From Tetramitus jugosus (taxonomy: Eukaryota; Heterolobosea; Eutetramitea; Acrasida; Vahlkampfiidae): 64,000 nucleotides of DNA. Positions 50,264 through 59,613 of this stretch are shown here, in pieces (the first letter of the stretch is position 1; each line of letters begins with the position of its first letter). Made by a program: the position numbers and the translations under genes. The notes beneath the pieces are model-generated. The model saw only the letters and a program-made list of their open reading frames with translations, did not search any database and had not been told where the DNA came from. Location of the stretch: contig OW569349.1 in NCBI GenBank assembly GCA_937625935.1, positions 496,001 to 560,000 on the forward strand, written 5' to 3'.

Positions 50264-53200
50264 ATGAATAGTAGCAGCAGTAACAACAAGAGCAAGAAAG
50301 CAAGTGACAACTCTGGCTACTTTAGAGATTTTACAAAGCTATGTGAAGAAATTACGGAAGAGACAAAGCACACTCAAAAGACTCAAATTCTAAAGGATTT
50401 CCTCTCTGATTTCGAAGGTGATTGGTACCTATTGTTCAAGCTTTTACTTCCCAAGCAAGATCATCGTGTGTTTCAATTGAAGGACAAGGCCCTCATCAAA
50501 GTCATGTCTCAAGTGCTTGGAACGGATCACGAGCAAATGTTGAGACATTTGGACAAGGGTGACGCATCCGAAACATGTAAAGTATTTCTCATGGAAAGTG
50601 GTTCTGATAGCACACGTAGTTTTGTTACGTTGAAGCAAGTTGATACCTTTCTGGACAGGTTGACAACAGTGAGAAAACAAGGTGAACAAGTCGAAGTGTT
50701 TGAAAAGTTTGTCATGAACAAGTTGACGGGTAAGGATATGAAGTTTATTGCAAGATTGATTGACAAGGATTTGAAGTTGTATGCTGGTATTCGTTATTTG
50801 TTGCCTGCGTTGCATCCACAGGCCTATGATGCTTTCCTGTTGACCAATAATGTCAAGGATATTGTGGATCAAGTGGTGCGTGGAGTAGACTTGAGTGCTT
50901 CACTCTCTCAGTCAATGAACGCATCCGCAGACTTTGACTTGGCAAAGATTTTGGCACAGAGCGATAGTGAGGACGATGATGACCAAAAGGATCGTCTCAG
51001 TAACAAGGGCAAGCAGAAACAGACAGTGTCCGCAGCAAGCAGTAGCAGCAGTAGTGGAGATAAGAAGGGAAAACAAAGAGACTCTGACCTACTTGATTTC
51101 TTGTCTCCAATCAAGAAGGCCTCTGGAAGCAAGAATATGCTTAACCTTGATGATGATTTTTCTGATCCTGAATCGGATGATGATTTGCAATTGAATCTAG
51201 ATCTGGATGCACCTGTCAATCCGGACGACGACGACGAATTGGAACCAGGTTCAAAAAAGAGAAAGAAGAAGACACAGGCCGGTAATGCAGCCAAGAAACA
51301 AAAGTTGATTCCAAAAATTAGACTTTTCCAACCGATTAAGCCTATGCTTGCAAGAGCATCCAAGAGTTTTGATGACGCTGTTACCAGATGTTCAAACGGA
51401 TTCTATATGGAGTTGAAGTATGATGGAGAACGTATTCAGATGCATTATGATAGAAGCCTAAACAAATTAAGTTGTTTTTCGAGAAACTTAAAACCTGTCA
51501 TGGAGTACAAGGTGAAAGAAGTGGAACCCTACATCCCACTTTGTATCAAATCGTCAGTGAACAAAGTAATCTTGGATGGTGAGATTCTATTGATTGATAA
51601 CACTACTGGAGAGCCATTGCCTTTTGGAACATTGGGAAAACACAAAAAGAAGAAGTTTAAGAATGCTACTGTGTGTGTATTTATGTTTGATATTCTGTAC
51701 TATAACGGTAAATCTCTGTTGGAGATTCCCTTGAACCAGAGACGTCAGCTGATGCTGAAGACCATTAAACCAATCAAAGGCAGAATTCTGATTGGTGAGG
51801 CCATGCTATGTAATGGACCAAAGGCTGATAGAGAAGCCTTAATTGCTGCGAAAATGCAAGCAGTAATTCAAAAGGGAGAAGAAGGATTGGTCATTAAGGA
51901 TCTTCTTTCAATTTATGAACCAAACGCCAGACATTGGCTAAAGATGAAGAGAGATTACCTAAAGGGAATGGCCGACTCTGCCGATTTACTTGTTCTTGGT
52001 GCTTATTTTGGTACTGGATCCAAGGGAGGATTGATGAGTGTCTTCTTGATGGGTTGTCTTGATGAGAAGACCCAAACCTATAAAACAGTCTGCAAGTGTG
52101 GTAATGGTCACGATGATCAAACCATTGAGGATCTGAATCAACAACTTAAAAATCAAATGGTCAAGATTAGCAAAGATTACAATAAGGTCCCTGGTTGGTT
52201 AGATGTGGAAAGAGCTCTCGTTCCTGACTTTGTGATTAAGGACCCAACGAAATCACCTGTTTGGGAGATTTCTGGTGGTGAATATCTCGTCACTGAACAT
52301 TATTCATCAAATGTTTCTATTAGATTCCCTCGTGTCACAAAGATTAGAGATGATAAAGATGCAGACCAGGCAACCACGCTCAGAGAGTTAGTGGCATTAG
52401 TGAAAGCATCTTCTAAGAAGGATCCTGTTGCCTTGGAAGAGTCAATCAAAACTGCCAGCACAGTATCCTCTAGTCGATCAAAGATTATCACTACTCCTGA
52501 TGACTCGGATAGCGATCATTCTGACGATGATGACTCCAACAACAAAAGAAAGAACAAACAAAAGCAAGTTGTCAAATCTCGTAAACCCAGCTCTGATTCT
52601 GACGACGATGATGACTATGATGATAATCATACCCCTGTGCCATTGGAATATGTTTGGGGTGATGTCAGCAAGCTATCAGGAAGTGGTCCAAAGCTGATTG
52701 TTCACAGTGTCGACGACTCTGGAAGATGGAGCAAGAAGGGATCCATGGGTTTAATTACAGATGCGTATGGAAAGGATGCAATGATGATGTACAGAAACAC
52801 TAAAACCATTGAAATGGGCTCAATTCAAACATCACCCATTGTACAGATGAAGGACTCGACAGAGCAACTCTATGTTTGTAATATGGTATCGCAACAATTC
52901 ATCAAGCAAGGAGAAGCACCTGCTATTGACTACAAGCAACTCGAAGTGTGTTTGCATCGCATCAGATTATTCCTTCTCAAGGAGGAGAAAAAGATAAGAA
53001 ATGGAACGCTGAGTGTCCACTTGTCTCGCTTCCATCATGCCATTCCAAACTTGAACTGGACCAAATGTGAAAAGCTCATTACTTCGTGCCTGTCAGACAA
53101 AGGTATTCCAGTGATCGTTTACACAAAGGACAGAGAAGACGCAAAGCTTGTGGGTGCCTCCAAGAAACGAAACCAGGTCCCAACTCAAAGCTCTGATAAT

Positions 53201-54001
53201 GGTAACACCAACAACGATACCAACGCAAAGGTTACCAGTCCTCTTGTTTCCGATGATCCAATGATAGATGAGGACGATGAAATGGACACTGCACAGGACA
53301 ACGACATTGTTAATTCAAGAACACCACAACAAAAAGAACCAGACCAAATATTTAGCTCTGTGTCTGTGGTCATCTCTGGATACGACAAGGAAACAACTGA
53401 AAAGCTCACGAGCATCATTGTGTCAAACGGTGGTCATGTTCAGGACTCGTGGGTCTATCTTGGACCAGCCAAAACAACACATCTGATTACGGAGACCAAG
53501 AACGACATGTTTGATCATGTGTCGAACCTTGGTGGTATCATTGTGACAAAGAATTGGATTCTGGGATGTGAGCTAGCTTGTCAAGTAATCCCAGTACATC
53601 GTTTCCTTTACTCTGATGAGCCTCAGAGAGATGCTTCACAGCCTAAACAACAGAAACAACAACAACCACAGCCATCATCCTCATCGGCCTCTCTGTCCAC
53701 CAACGACAATCCAGACTCTCAAAAGTTGTTGGATGTCTTCACTGGATGCACCGTGTACTTGTTTGGTGATGTTCAGAAACGAAGAGTTGTGAAACGATAC
53801 CTCGTGGCTTACAATGCTGATCTGTTGGACGATTTTGACGAAGATTTGGTCACGCACGTGATTACGGACAACACTGATTGGACACCTGCTCTGAACAATA
53901 TGAAGAGAGTCGGTGGAGTGCACATTGTTCGAAGTTCTTGGGTGTGGCAATCTGTGAATCAAGAGAGCAAAGTCAAGGAAAGAGATCACTACATGCACTA
54001 A
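50264..54001 (+). CDS. LIG3: DNA ligase III fused to ALC1-type macrodomain and two BRCT domains
   Basis: ATP-dependent DNA ligase, 1,245 residues, single exon. Order: helical DNA-binding domain (about 18-205; KFVMNKLTGKDMKFIARLID); acidic/basic linker; adenylation domain (about 355-575) with the AMP-accepting lysine K385 in MELKYDGERI, FSRNLKPV, VILDGEILLID, PLPFGTLGKHKKK, EEGLVIKD and WLKMKRDYL; OB domain (to about 720; GTGSKGGLMSVFLMGC, SIRFPRVTKIRDDKD), all LIG3-type. Then, after a Ser/Asp-rich linker, comes a macrodomain (about 790-960): YVWGDVSKL, LIVHSVDDSGRWSKKGSMG, SVHLSRFHHAIPNLNWTKCE, KGIPVIVYTK. Last are BRCT1 (about 1026-1117) and BRCT2 (about 1152-1245). There is no zinc finger. 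Animal LIG3 has a PARP-type finger and one BRCT instead. Confidence 0.93.
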   Translation: MNSSSSNNKSKKASDNSGYFRDFTKLCEEITEETKHTQKTQILKDFLSDFEGDWYLLFKLLLPKQDHRVFQLKDKALIKVMSQVLGTDHEQMLRHLDKGDASETCKVFLMESGSDSTRSFVTLKQVDTFLDRLTTVRKQGEQVEVFEKFVMNKLTGKDMKFIARLIDKDLKLYAGIRYLLPALHPQAYDAFLLTNNVKDIVDQVVRGVDLSASLSQSMNASADFDLAKILAQSDSEDDDDQKDRLSNKGKQKQTVSAASSSSSSGDKKGKQRDSDLLDFLSPIKKASGSKNMLNLDDDFSDPESDDDLQLNLDLDAPVNPDDDDELEPGSKKRKKKTQAGNAAKKQKLIPKIRLFQPIKPMLARASKSFDDAVTRCSNGFYMELKYDGERIQMHYDRSLNKLSCFSRNLKPVMEYKVKEVEPYIPLCIKSSVNKVILDGEILLIDNTTGEPLPFGTLGKHKKKKFKNATVCVFMFDILYYNGKSLLEIPLNQRRQLMLKTIKPIKGRILIGEAMLCNGPKADREALIAAKMQAVIQKGEEGLVIKDLLSIYEPNARHWLKMKRDYLKGMADSADLLVLGAYFGTGSKGGLMSVFLMGCLDEKTQTYKTVCKCGNGHDDQTIEDLNQQLKNQMVKISKDYNKVPGWLDVERALVPDFVIKDPTKSPVWEISGGEYLVTEHYSSNVSIRFPRVTKIRDDKDADQATTLRELVALVKASSKKDPVALEESIKTASTVSSSRSKIITTPDDSDSDHSDDDDSNNKRKNKQKQVVKSRKPSSDSDDDDDYDDNHTPVPLEYVWGDVSKLSGSGPKLIVHSVDDSGRWSKKGSMGLITDAYGKDAMMMYRNTKTIEMGSIQTSPIVQMKDSTEQLYVCNMVSQQFIKQGEAPAIDYKQLEVCLHRIRLFLLKEEKKIRNGTLSVHLSRFHHAIPNLNWTKCEKLITSCLSDKGIPVIVYTKDREDAKLVGASKKRNQVPTQSSDNGNTNNDTNAKVTSPLVSDDPMIDEDDEMDTAQDNDIVNSRTPQQKEPDQIFSSVSVVISGYDKETTEKLTSIIVSNGGHVQDSWVYLGPAKTTHLITETKNDMFDHVSNLGGIIVTKNWILGCELACQVIPVHRFLYSDEPQRDASQPKQQKQQQPQPSSSSASLSTNDNPDSQKLLDVFTGCTVYLFGDVQKRRVVKRYLVAYNADLLDDFDEDLVTHVITDNTDWTPALNNMKRVGGVHIVRSSWVWQSVNQESKVKERDHYMH

Positions 54002-54183
54002 GAGACAGCAAGGCAGGGTGCACGATAGCCGTTGTTTCCCCCCAAAACATATCAATATACACTACATGAATATTTATAATTTGTCTTTATAATCACACAT
54101 GTTGTTTGTCTGCACACCTACCTACCTCTCTTTCTCTCATTCTCAAATATTATTACTTGTTGTTCATATTCATATCACTCCAT

Positions 54184-54687
54184 TTAAACTCTAAAGAAGG
54201 AATCAATTTGAGAAGGAGTGTTCGTATAAGGTGGCAATGAAACAACCAAATTATTCATTCCTTCTTCCAACACTAATTGACATGCCAATCTCGAATTCTC
54301 TGACAAATTGTTTGCATAGCGCAACATGTCATTTTCATCTTCACTTGGTTGAATAAATTGATTGTAAGATTCATTGCTCACAATCACATGACAACTTGTA
54401 CAGGCAACATCTTCACCACATGTTGGATCTGGTCTCAAACCAATGAGATGATTGATGGACACTTGAAGGAGAGTTTGTCCGACAATTCCATCAACAGTGT
54501 GTCTTCTGCCTTCTCTGTCAACAAATGTGATCTTGATCACCTTGTCTGCAGCGGTTGGTTTGGCATTTGCATTATTTGATGGTTCAATGGCAGAACCATA
54601 GATGGAGCTCATGCTGGTGGACATGGGTCTGAGTGTGGTGATGGTTGATCTGGTTCTTGGTAGTGCGTTCACAAATCGGCGGAGCAT
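54184..54687 (-). CDS. Mitochondrial [2Fe-2S] ferredoxin (adrenodoxin type)
   Basis: Electron carrier for Fe-S cluster assembly, 167 residues. Start at ATG 54687 gives an Arg/Ser/Thr-rich presequence (MLRRFVNALPRTRSTITTLR). The mature part reads VIKITFVDREGRRHTVDGIV. The cluster ligands are in CGEDVACTSCHVIV and RLACQLVLEE: C-x5-C-x2-C then a distant Cys, as in human FDX1/FDX2 (CGGSLACSTCHVIV). A basic/acidic loop (PSEDENDMLRYANNLSENS) matches the partner-binding acidic helix. The frame is open upstream to 54780, but that has no plausible ATG-led targeting signal. The gene is tail to tail with the ligase gene. Confidence 0.93.
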   Translation of the reverse strand: MLRRFVNALPRTRSTITTLRPMSTSMSSIYGSAIEPSNNANAKPTAADKVIKITFVDREGRRHTVDGIVGQTLLQVSINHLIGLRPDPTCGEDVACTSCHVIVSNESYNQFIQPSEDENDMLRYANNLSENSRLACQLVLEEGMNNLVVSLPPYTNTPSQIDSFFRV

Positions 54688-54822
54688 GATTACTATTATT
54701 ATTATTGTTTGTTGTTGAACACAAGAGGAGGATGATGAAAAAGCTTTTTGTTTTTGTTTTTCGCCGCGACAAAAAATCATTTTTACAAGCGGAGGCGGGA
54801 AAATCGGAGCATTTCTTTTGGG

Positions 54823-55761
54823 TTACAAAGGGTGATTCTTGACGGCTCGCTCCAGGAGTTGTATTTGATCCTTCTCTTGCTCTTGAAGAGTGATAGATAG
54901 CTTGTTCAACCTTTCTTCAATCGATTCATCCTTTCTCTGACCTAATGGAGATGTTTCTTGGTGCTTCCCGTTTGCAACTCTGTGGACGACAACAGGTGAC
55001 GTCCTCGATCGTTGTATTATCTCAGTCTGAGTCGATAGATCATGCCCAGGTTGTTCTGTTATTTGTTGAGAACGCTTCGAATCTTTGTTTGAACTTTTCT
55101 TAAGGACAGATATTTGATGCTTATGGGTGCTAATTTGTCCATGAAGTATTCGTATTTCTTCCTCCTTCTGCTCAAGCAACTCCTTCAGAGAGCGAATTGT
55201 GTCTTGTTGTTCGATTCGACTCTCTTCCATATCTTGTATGTGAACTTCAACGGACTCCATGTGAACCTTGTCTCTGTTCAACGCTCTATTCACTTTCTGC
55301 GAGTATTGATCAATCATTTGATACAGATCCGTTTCAATCTCTGCATGCCTCAACCTCTCTTCTGCTAGAGTGTATTTCAATTTTTCATTTGCTTCTCTCT
55401 CCTTCTCTAACTCTTCCAACAACTGAATCGGTGACATCTCGTTCCCAGACTTGAACACTGACCGGTATTCGTCCAACAGTCGATTGACACTCTCGATCTG
55501 TTGATTTTTGAGCTCGAATCTTTTGGACAACTTTGTTTCAATCTGTTCAACCATATCCATCACTTCATTTGCCAAATCATACAAGTATCTACCTGCTTTA
55601 CTCGAAGGAGAATAAGAACCTGCTCCCTTTTCCAAGTAGTGCTTGCACGTTAAGCGTATCTGTTGAAATGAAGATTCTGGTAGCTCTCTGAAGGATAGCC
55701 CTGATGAAGTAGGAGCTACTCTGTGTTGAACCGAACTCTGTGTTGAGGAAAGAGGCAACAT
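54823..55761 (-). CDS. Coiled-coil protein of unknown function
   Basis: Single-exon gene, 312 residues, family unknown to me. Residues 20-75 hold a short folded-looking block (LSFRELPESSFQQIRLTCKH, then SSKAGRYLYDLANEVMDMVE). A long coiled coil follows (about 75-215), including LLEELEKEREANEKLKYTLA and MEESRIEQQDTIRSLKELLE. A charged Ser/Gln region and a last helical segment (NKLSITLQEQEKDQIQLLER) close it. It lies 61 bp head to head with the dynactin p24 gene, so the two probably share a promoter; this suggests, but does not show, a cytoskeletal role. Confidence 0.8.
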   Translation of the reverse strand: MLPLSSTQSSVQHRVAPTSSGLSFRELPESSFQQIRLTCKHYLEKGAGSYSPSSKAGRYLYDLANEVMDMVEQIETKLSKRFELKNQQIESVNRLLDEYRSVFKSGNEMSPIQLLEELEKEREANEKLKYTLAEERLRHAEIETDLYQMIDQYSQKVNRALNRDKVHMESVEVHIQDMEESRIEQQDTIRSLKELLEQKEEEIRILHGQISTHKHQISVLKKSSNKDSKRSQQITEQPGHDLSTQTEIIQRSRTSPVVVHRVANGKHQETSPLGQRKDESIEERLNKLSITLQEQEKDQIQLLERAVKNHPL

Positions 55762-55822
55762 GTTCTCAGAAGAAAGATACTTGGTTTGTAGTTGATTTTG
55801 CGCGGTTACACTTCACTCAAAA

Positions 55823-56649
55823 ATGAGCATTAAATCAGAAGTAATCTCTGAAGAAGATGAAAGTTTGGAAGAACTGGAGAATAGAATTAGAGAAATAGAG
55901 CTACAAGTTTTCTCCAATTCTTCGATTATTGAATCGAACACTTGTGAGAAAACCCCTTTTGATCAAGGATGCCCACAAGATGAACAAATTCTCCATCGGA
56001 TTCATCTTGTTCAGAGCAAGCTCTCTCTGTTAGAGAATAGTTATGTCAGAGATATGATTCAAAAATGTATGTTGAGAATAGAGAATTCATGAACAACTTT
56101 TCGAGAATCAATCTCAATCTCTTGACATCCATCGAACTATAGATGATGCCATACTAGTGAGAGAGCTCGAATCGGTAGTAGATGAGAATAGAGTTAATCA
56201 TCTGAGTGATCAGAGTAGAACGGATAAAAACACTGAAATCGACATTCTTCTTCCCATTGCCGAGAAGATTGACTTGATTCTTCATGAGAAAGATATGGTG
56301 GATCAAATGAGCTCTCAATTGAAAAACTTATCTTCTCTGTTACCCTTCATTGAAGCTGATCCTAGAGTGAACCAAGCGGGTACGACTCGGTTATCAGTTT
56401 TGAACTCCCAACTTGAACAGATAGAGATATCTACTGTTTCTCAATCACTCAATGTACATACTCTCTTGAACCAATACAACGAAATCGTACGTAACAACTT
56501 AATATCAATATAGCCCAAACAACCAGCTAACTCATGCAACCAAACAGACATCTTTATTGTCACAAAAGTTTCTGAACTGGAATCAGACAATGAAAGGCAT
56601 GGAAAAAGAAGTCGAACGTTTGCTAACAGAACAAATGTTGGATAAATAA
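55823..56649 (+). CDS. DCTN3: Dynactin subunit 3 (p24) homologue
   Basis: Small coiled-coil subunit of the dynactin shoulder, 229 residues. Three exons: 55823-56066, 56143-56486 and 56548-56649; introns gtatgt...atag (76 bp, phase 1) and gtacgt...acag (61 bp, phase 0). Blocks matching DCTN3 in order: LEELENRIREIELQVF (human ELERWVYG region); LLPIAEKIDLILHEKDMVDQ and LKNLSSLLPFIEAD (human LLEQVNALVPMLDSA); TRLSVLNSQLEQIEI (human ARLQRLAQIHIQQ); LLNQYNEITSLLSQKFLNWN (human EEYNKTTMLLSKQFVQWD), the last formed only by splicing exon 2 to 3. p24 genes are poorly conserved and easily missed. Confidence 0.8.
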
Positions 56650-56663
56650 AAGTTTTGGTTTCA

Positions 56664-58244
56664 TTATTTTCTGTTGGGGTCAGACGTGCTGGGTGTTGCT
56701 ACAGTTTTTGCTCTCTTGTTTGGAGGTAAGAGCTCATCAATGTCTTGCTGATCCGTAGCAACAAATGGTCTTTTGAGAGAGAATGATGGCAAATCTTGAT
56801 CTTCCTTTGAGTGCTTTTTCTTCTTCTTCTTCTTTGAGCTCTCCTGTGCTTCTTCGGCCACTCTTTCCTTGTCCTTTCGGCTCGAAACTTCAACATACTG
56901 AGCTTCCGAGGCACCCCACTCCTCGTTATCCACTGGAAACACTTGCATTTCATGTGCCTTTTTAGCGTGCACATCGCTACCATGGGCAACACCAGCACCA
57001 GTAATTAATTGAGCATTCTTTTGCTTGACGATCACTAGATATGGATTTACGACCTTTTCGCTGTGAGCAGCTGCAGATCGGCTGTCTTGATCACTAGGTG
57101 GCAGTACTGGCGGTTGTTCATCTGCCAAATCTGCAACCATATTATACAACATTGCACTCACTTGTTCTGGTTGAGTAATACCGTTTGTGGTCACATCAGA
57201 TGGTTCATTCGTAGCTCTCGTGCTCAAATCAGCCTCATGAATCCTCGTGAGCGATGTCTGAACCATTCTCTTGTGCCTTGTTCTCACCTGCTGCAGTGTC
57301 AACGAATTCTCTTGCTTCTTATTGTAAACTGGTGTAAAAGTGAACGTGTGTTTTGGCGGCAATGGCGGCAAATACACATTCTCCGACAAAAACTGCTCAA
57401 ACTGATCGTAGCTCATTCGATCGTCGCCTCCTCTCTTGGATGCACCACCACCAACACCACCAGCACCACCAGCACCTTCACCACTGACTCCTCCAGCCCC
57501 AGTTGATGATGAACTCGAATCACCCATACCTCCCACACCAACATCTGCACCACCAACACCACTCGTAGTTGTCACTCCACCACCTGCACCACCATTGCTT
57601 GTTGTCGTTGTAGTTGTCGTTGTGGCTCCTTCTGTTGTCGTTGTGGTAGTAGTTGTTGTCGTCATGGATGATGGTGATACTGTGCTGCCAACATTGCCAT
57701 CAGTGCCACCGTCCAATCGTCTATTTTGTTGTTGTAATTGTTGTTGTTGTTGTTGTTGTTGTTGTAGTCCTGCTGCTGCTTTGAGTGATGTGTGAAACAG
57801 TGATTGCATATTGTGTTCGCGTTCAGTGAGTGCGGATGTGGTGAGATAGGAGGGAACAGGTTTTGGATAGGGTGGAATAGTAAAGTCAAACAAGGAAAGA
57901 TCCAACTCTCTGCTATTGTCTCCAGTTGTAGTAGGCGCAGTTGGAGCAGCAGCAGTCGTAGGAGTCGATGTTGTGGTGGCCAGTGTTTGATAGTATTGAT
58001 ACAGTTGTTTCATGTCTAAACCACCCTCGTTTTGCAAACACTTGGCCACATCATAAAAATTCGCTTCTGTTCTTCCACTGTGAGCACATAGTTTGGCACT
58101 TGATTCTCCCATTTGAACAATAAAGGAGCGCAACACATCTGCTAAAATATCACTGGAACTGTTTTTGATTCCGTTGAAACCAGTGAGACCACTAATCTCG
58201 TTCACAATGTGCTTGCATACGCTATGAGAGAATTTTTCGGACAT
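56664..58244 (-). CDS. TAF8: TFIID subunit TAF8
   Basis: Bromo-TP histone-fold subunit that pairs with TAF10 and brings it into TFIID, 526 residues. The histone fold spans about 5-85: HSVCKHIVNEISGLTGFNGI, ILADVLRSFIVQMGESSAKL, CAHSGRTEANFYDVAKCLQN. Then FTIPPYPKPVPSYL and, after long Gly/Thr/Gln tracts, the TAF8 C-domain block LPPLPPKHTFTFTPVYNKK with VRTRHKRMVQTSLTRI. NPYLVIVKQKN matches the conserved NPYL near the animal TAF8 end. The low-complexity middle (about 165-290) is Gln, Thr and Gly. The tail is basic (SSKKKKKKKH), like a nuclear signal. ATG 58244 starts the histone fold; the upstream open frame is hydrophobic and not plausible. Confidence 0.85.
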   Translation of the reverse strand: MSEKFSHSVCKHIVNEISGLTGFNGIKNSSSDILADVLRSFIVQMGESSAKLCAHSGRTEANFYDVAKCLQNEGGLDMKQLYQYYQTLATTTSTPTTAAAPTAPTTTGDNSRELDLSLFDFTIPPYPKPVPSYLTTSALTEREHNMQSLFHTSLKAAAGLQQQQQQQQQLQQQNRRLDGGTDGNVGSTVSPSSMTTTTTTTTTTEGATTTTTTTTSNGGAGGGVTTTSGVGGADVGVGGMGDSSSSSTGAGGVSGEGAGGAGGVGGGASKRGGDDRMSYDQFEQFLSENVYLPPLPPKHTFTFTPVYNKKQENSLTLQQVRTRHKRMVQTSLTRIHEADLSTRATNEPSDVTTNGITQPEQVSAMLYNMVADLADEQPPVLPPSDQDSRSAAAHSEKVVNPYLVIVKQKNAQLITGAGVAHGSDVHAKKAHEMQVFPVDNEEWGASEAQYVEVSSRKDKERVAEEAQESSKKKKKKKHSKEDQDLPSFSLKRPFVATDQQDIDELLPPNKRAKTVATPSTSDPNRK

Positions 58245-58427
58245 TGTGAATCTGTTGTTTCTTTTGTTGTGTGATGATGTGTTGACAAATTTGATTTTCA
58301 GAAGAAAAGAAATTTGCGTGATCTTTGAAGAATAAGTGAATGAAGAACTCAATTTTCCCTCGAAAAAAATAAGATGGCACAGTAATAAAAAAATGCAGCA
58401 AAACACTTTTATAACAGGTTAGGCAAT

Positions 58428-59335
58428 TTAAGCAGTGGCCAACTTCTTTTGTTGTGCTTGGACGGATCTCTTGGATAGCTTAAGACCTCCCCACTTCTTG
58501 TTCTCAGCTTCGAATCTCTCGTTGAATGATCCTCTGATGGACTCAACCAACTTGTTGAACTCTTCTCTATCTTCCTTCTTGACGTTGGTGATAGCCAAAG
58601 CAGTGGTCTTGGATTGGTGGATGACTTGTCCCAATCTGGACTTGGACTTGACGATGACGTATGGAACGTTCATCTTGGTGCACAAAGCTGGCAAGTACAA
58701 AACGAGTTCAATTGGGTCAACATCGTGAGCGATAACAACCAATTGAGCCTTCTTTCTTTCGACAAGATTGACAACTCTGTTCAAACCGTAAGCAACGATA
58801 ACTGGCTTTTCAGCAGCCTTTTGTTGCTTGTTGTTGACTCTTTCCTTAGCGGCAGCTCTAAGTCTTTCCTTCTTCATTCTTGCGTCTTCTGGTCTATACT
58901 TGTTCAAGAACTTCAAGATGTTGGCAGCCAAAGGCTTGGAAGCGGTTCTGGAGAATTGAGCGACTGCAGGTGGGACCTTGAGTCTCTTCAACAAAACTCT
59001 TCTTTGTCTTTGCAATCTAACGTACTTTGGCCATTTGACGAATCTGGTCAAATCCAACTTAGCTGGCTTAGCTTGACCAACACCGAAAACTCTTGGCTTA
59101 GCTTGGAAGAGAGCCTTGTAAAGGACGTTCTTTTGTTGACCCTTCTTTTGGACACCACCGGTCTTTGGTGCTTGAGTCTTCTTGGTTGCCTTTGTGGTAG
59201 TTTTTGCTGGCTGTGTGATGCGTTGATATCAATATTTGTGTTCGGACAAGTTGTGTGAACAATGAAAGAGAAGCAGTGTTAGGACATGCGTGTGACAGGT
59301 TTAGAAACTCATAGAAACCACGAAATACGTACCAT
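58428..59335 (-). CDS. RPL7A: 60S ribosomal protein eL8 (L7a)
   Basis: Large-subunit ribosomal protein of the L7Ae/L30e RNA-binding family, 261 residues. Exon 1 is only the ATG (59335-59333); intron gtacgt...acag (122 bp) follows at once and exon 2 starts CCA at 59210. The N-terminus then reads MPAKTTTKATKKTQAPKTGG, a basic tail. Later come RVFGVGQAKPAKLDLTRFVK, WPKYVRLQRQRRVLLKRLK, and the L7Ae core YGLNRVVNLVERKKAQLVVI, AHDVDPIELVLYLPALC, CTKMNVPYVIVKSKSRLGQV. Length and order agree with human L7a (266). Codons look more uniform (AAG, GTC, CCA) than in neighbours, as expected for a highly expressed gene. Confidence 0.95.
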
Positions 59336-59613
59336 CTTATTAGATTATTATGGCGTAGAGATGTTTATGTTTGGTTTTTTTTGTGATTTTGAATTTTGTT
59401 AAAATTTTCAGTTGAGTTGACTAGGTTCAATGAAGATTCAACTGGAGTTTTGAAGATGACAAAACTTTTATTTTCCGACACGACAAAAGCGTGAGAAATG
59501 AAACGAGATGACTTGTTCCTCTAGTGCTTTGTGATCACAAGCAAGACATGATACGTCCAAACTTTCTCTGCAAAACAAGTATACTTGACAATAAAGCTCA
59601 TACATACTTGTTT

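Noticed and set aside
57436-57795. Plus-strand Pro/Ala/Val-rich frame
   Set aside because: Antisense shadow of the Gly/Thr tract in TAF8.
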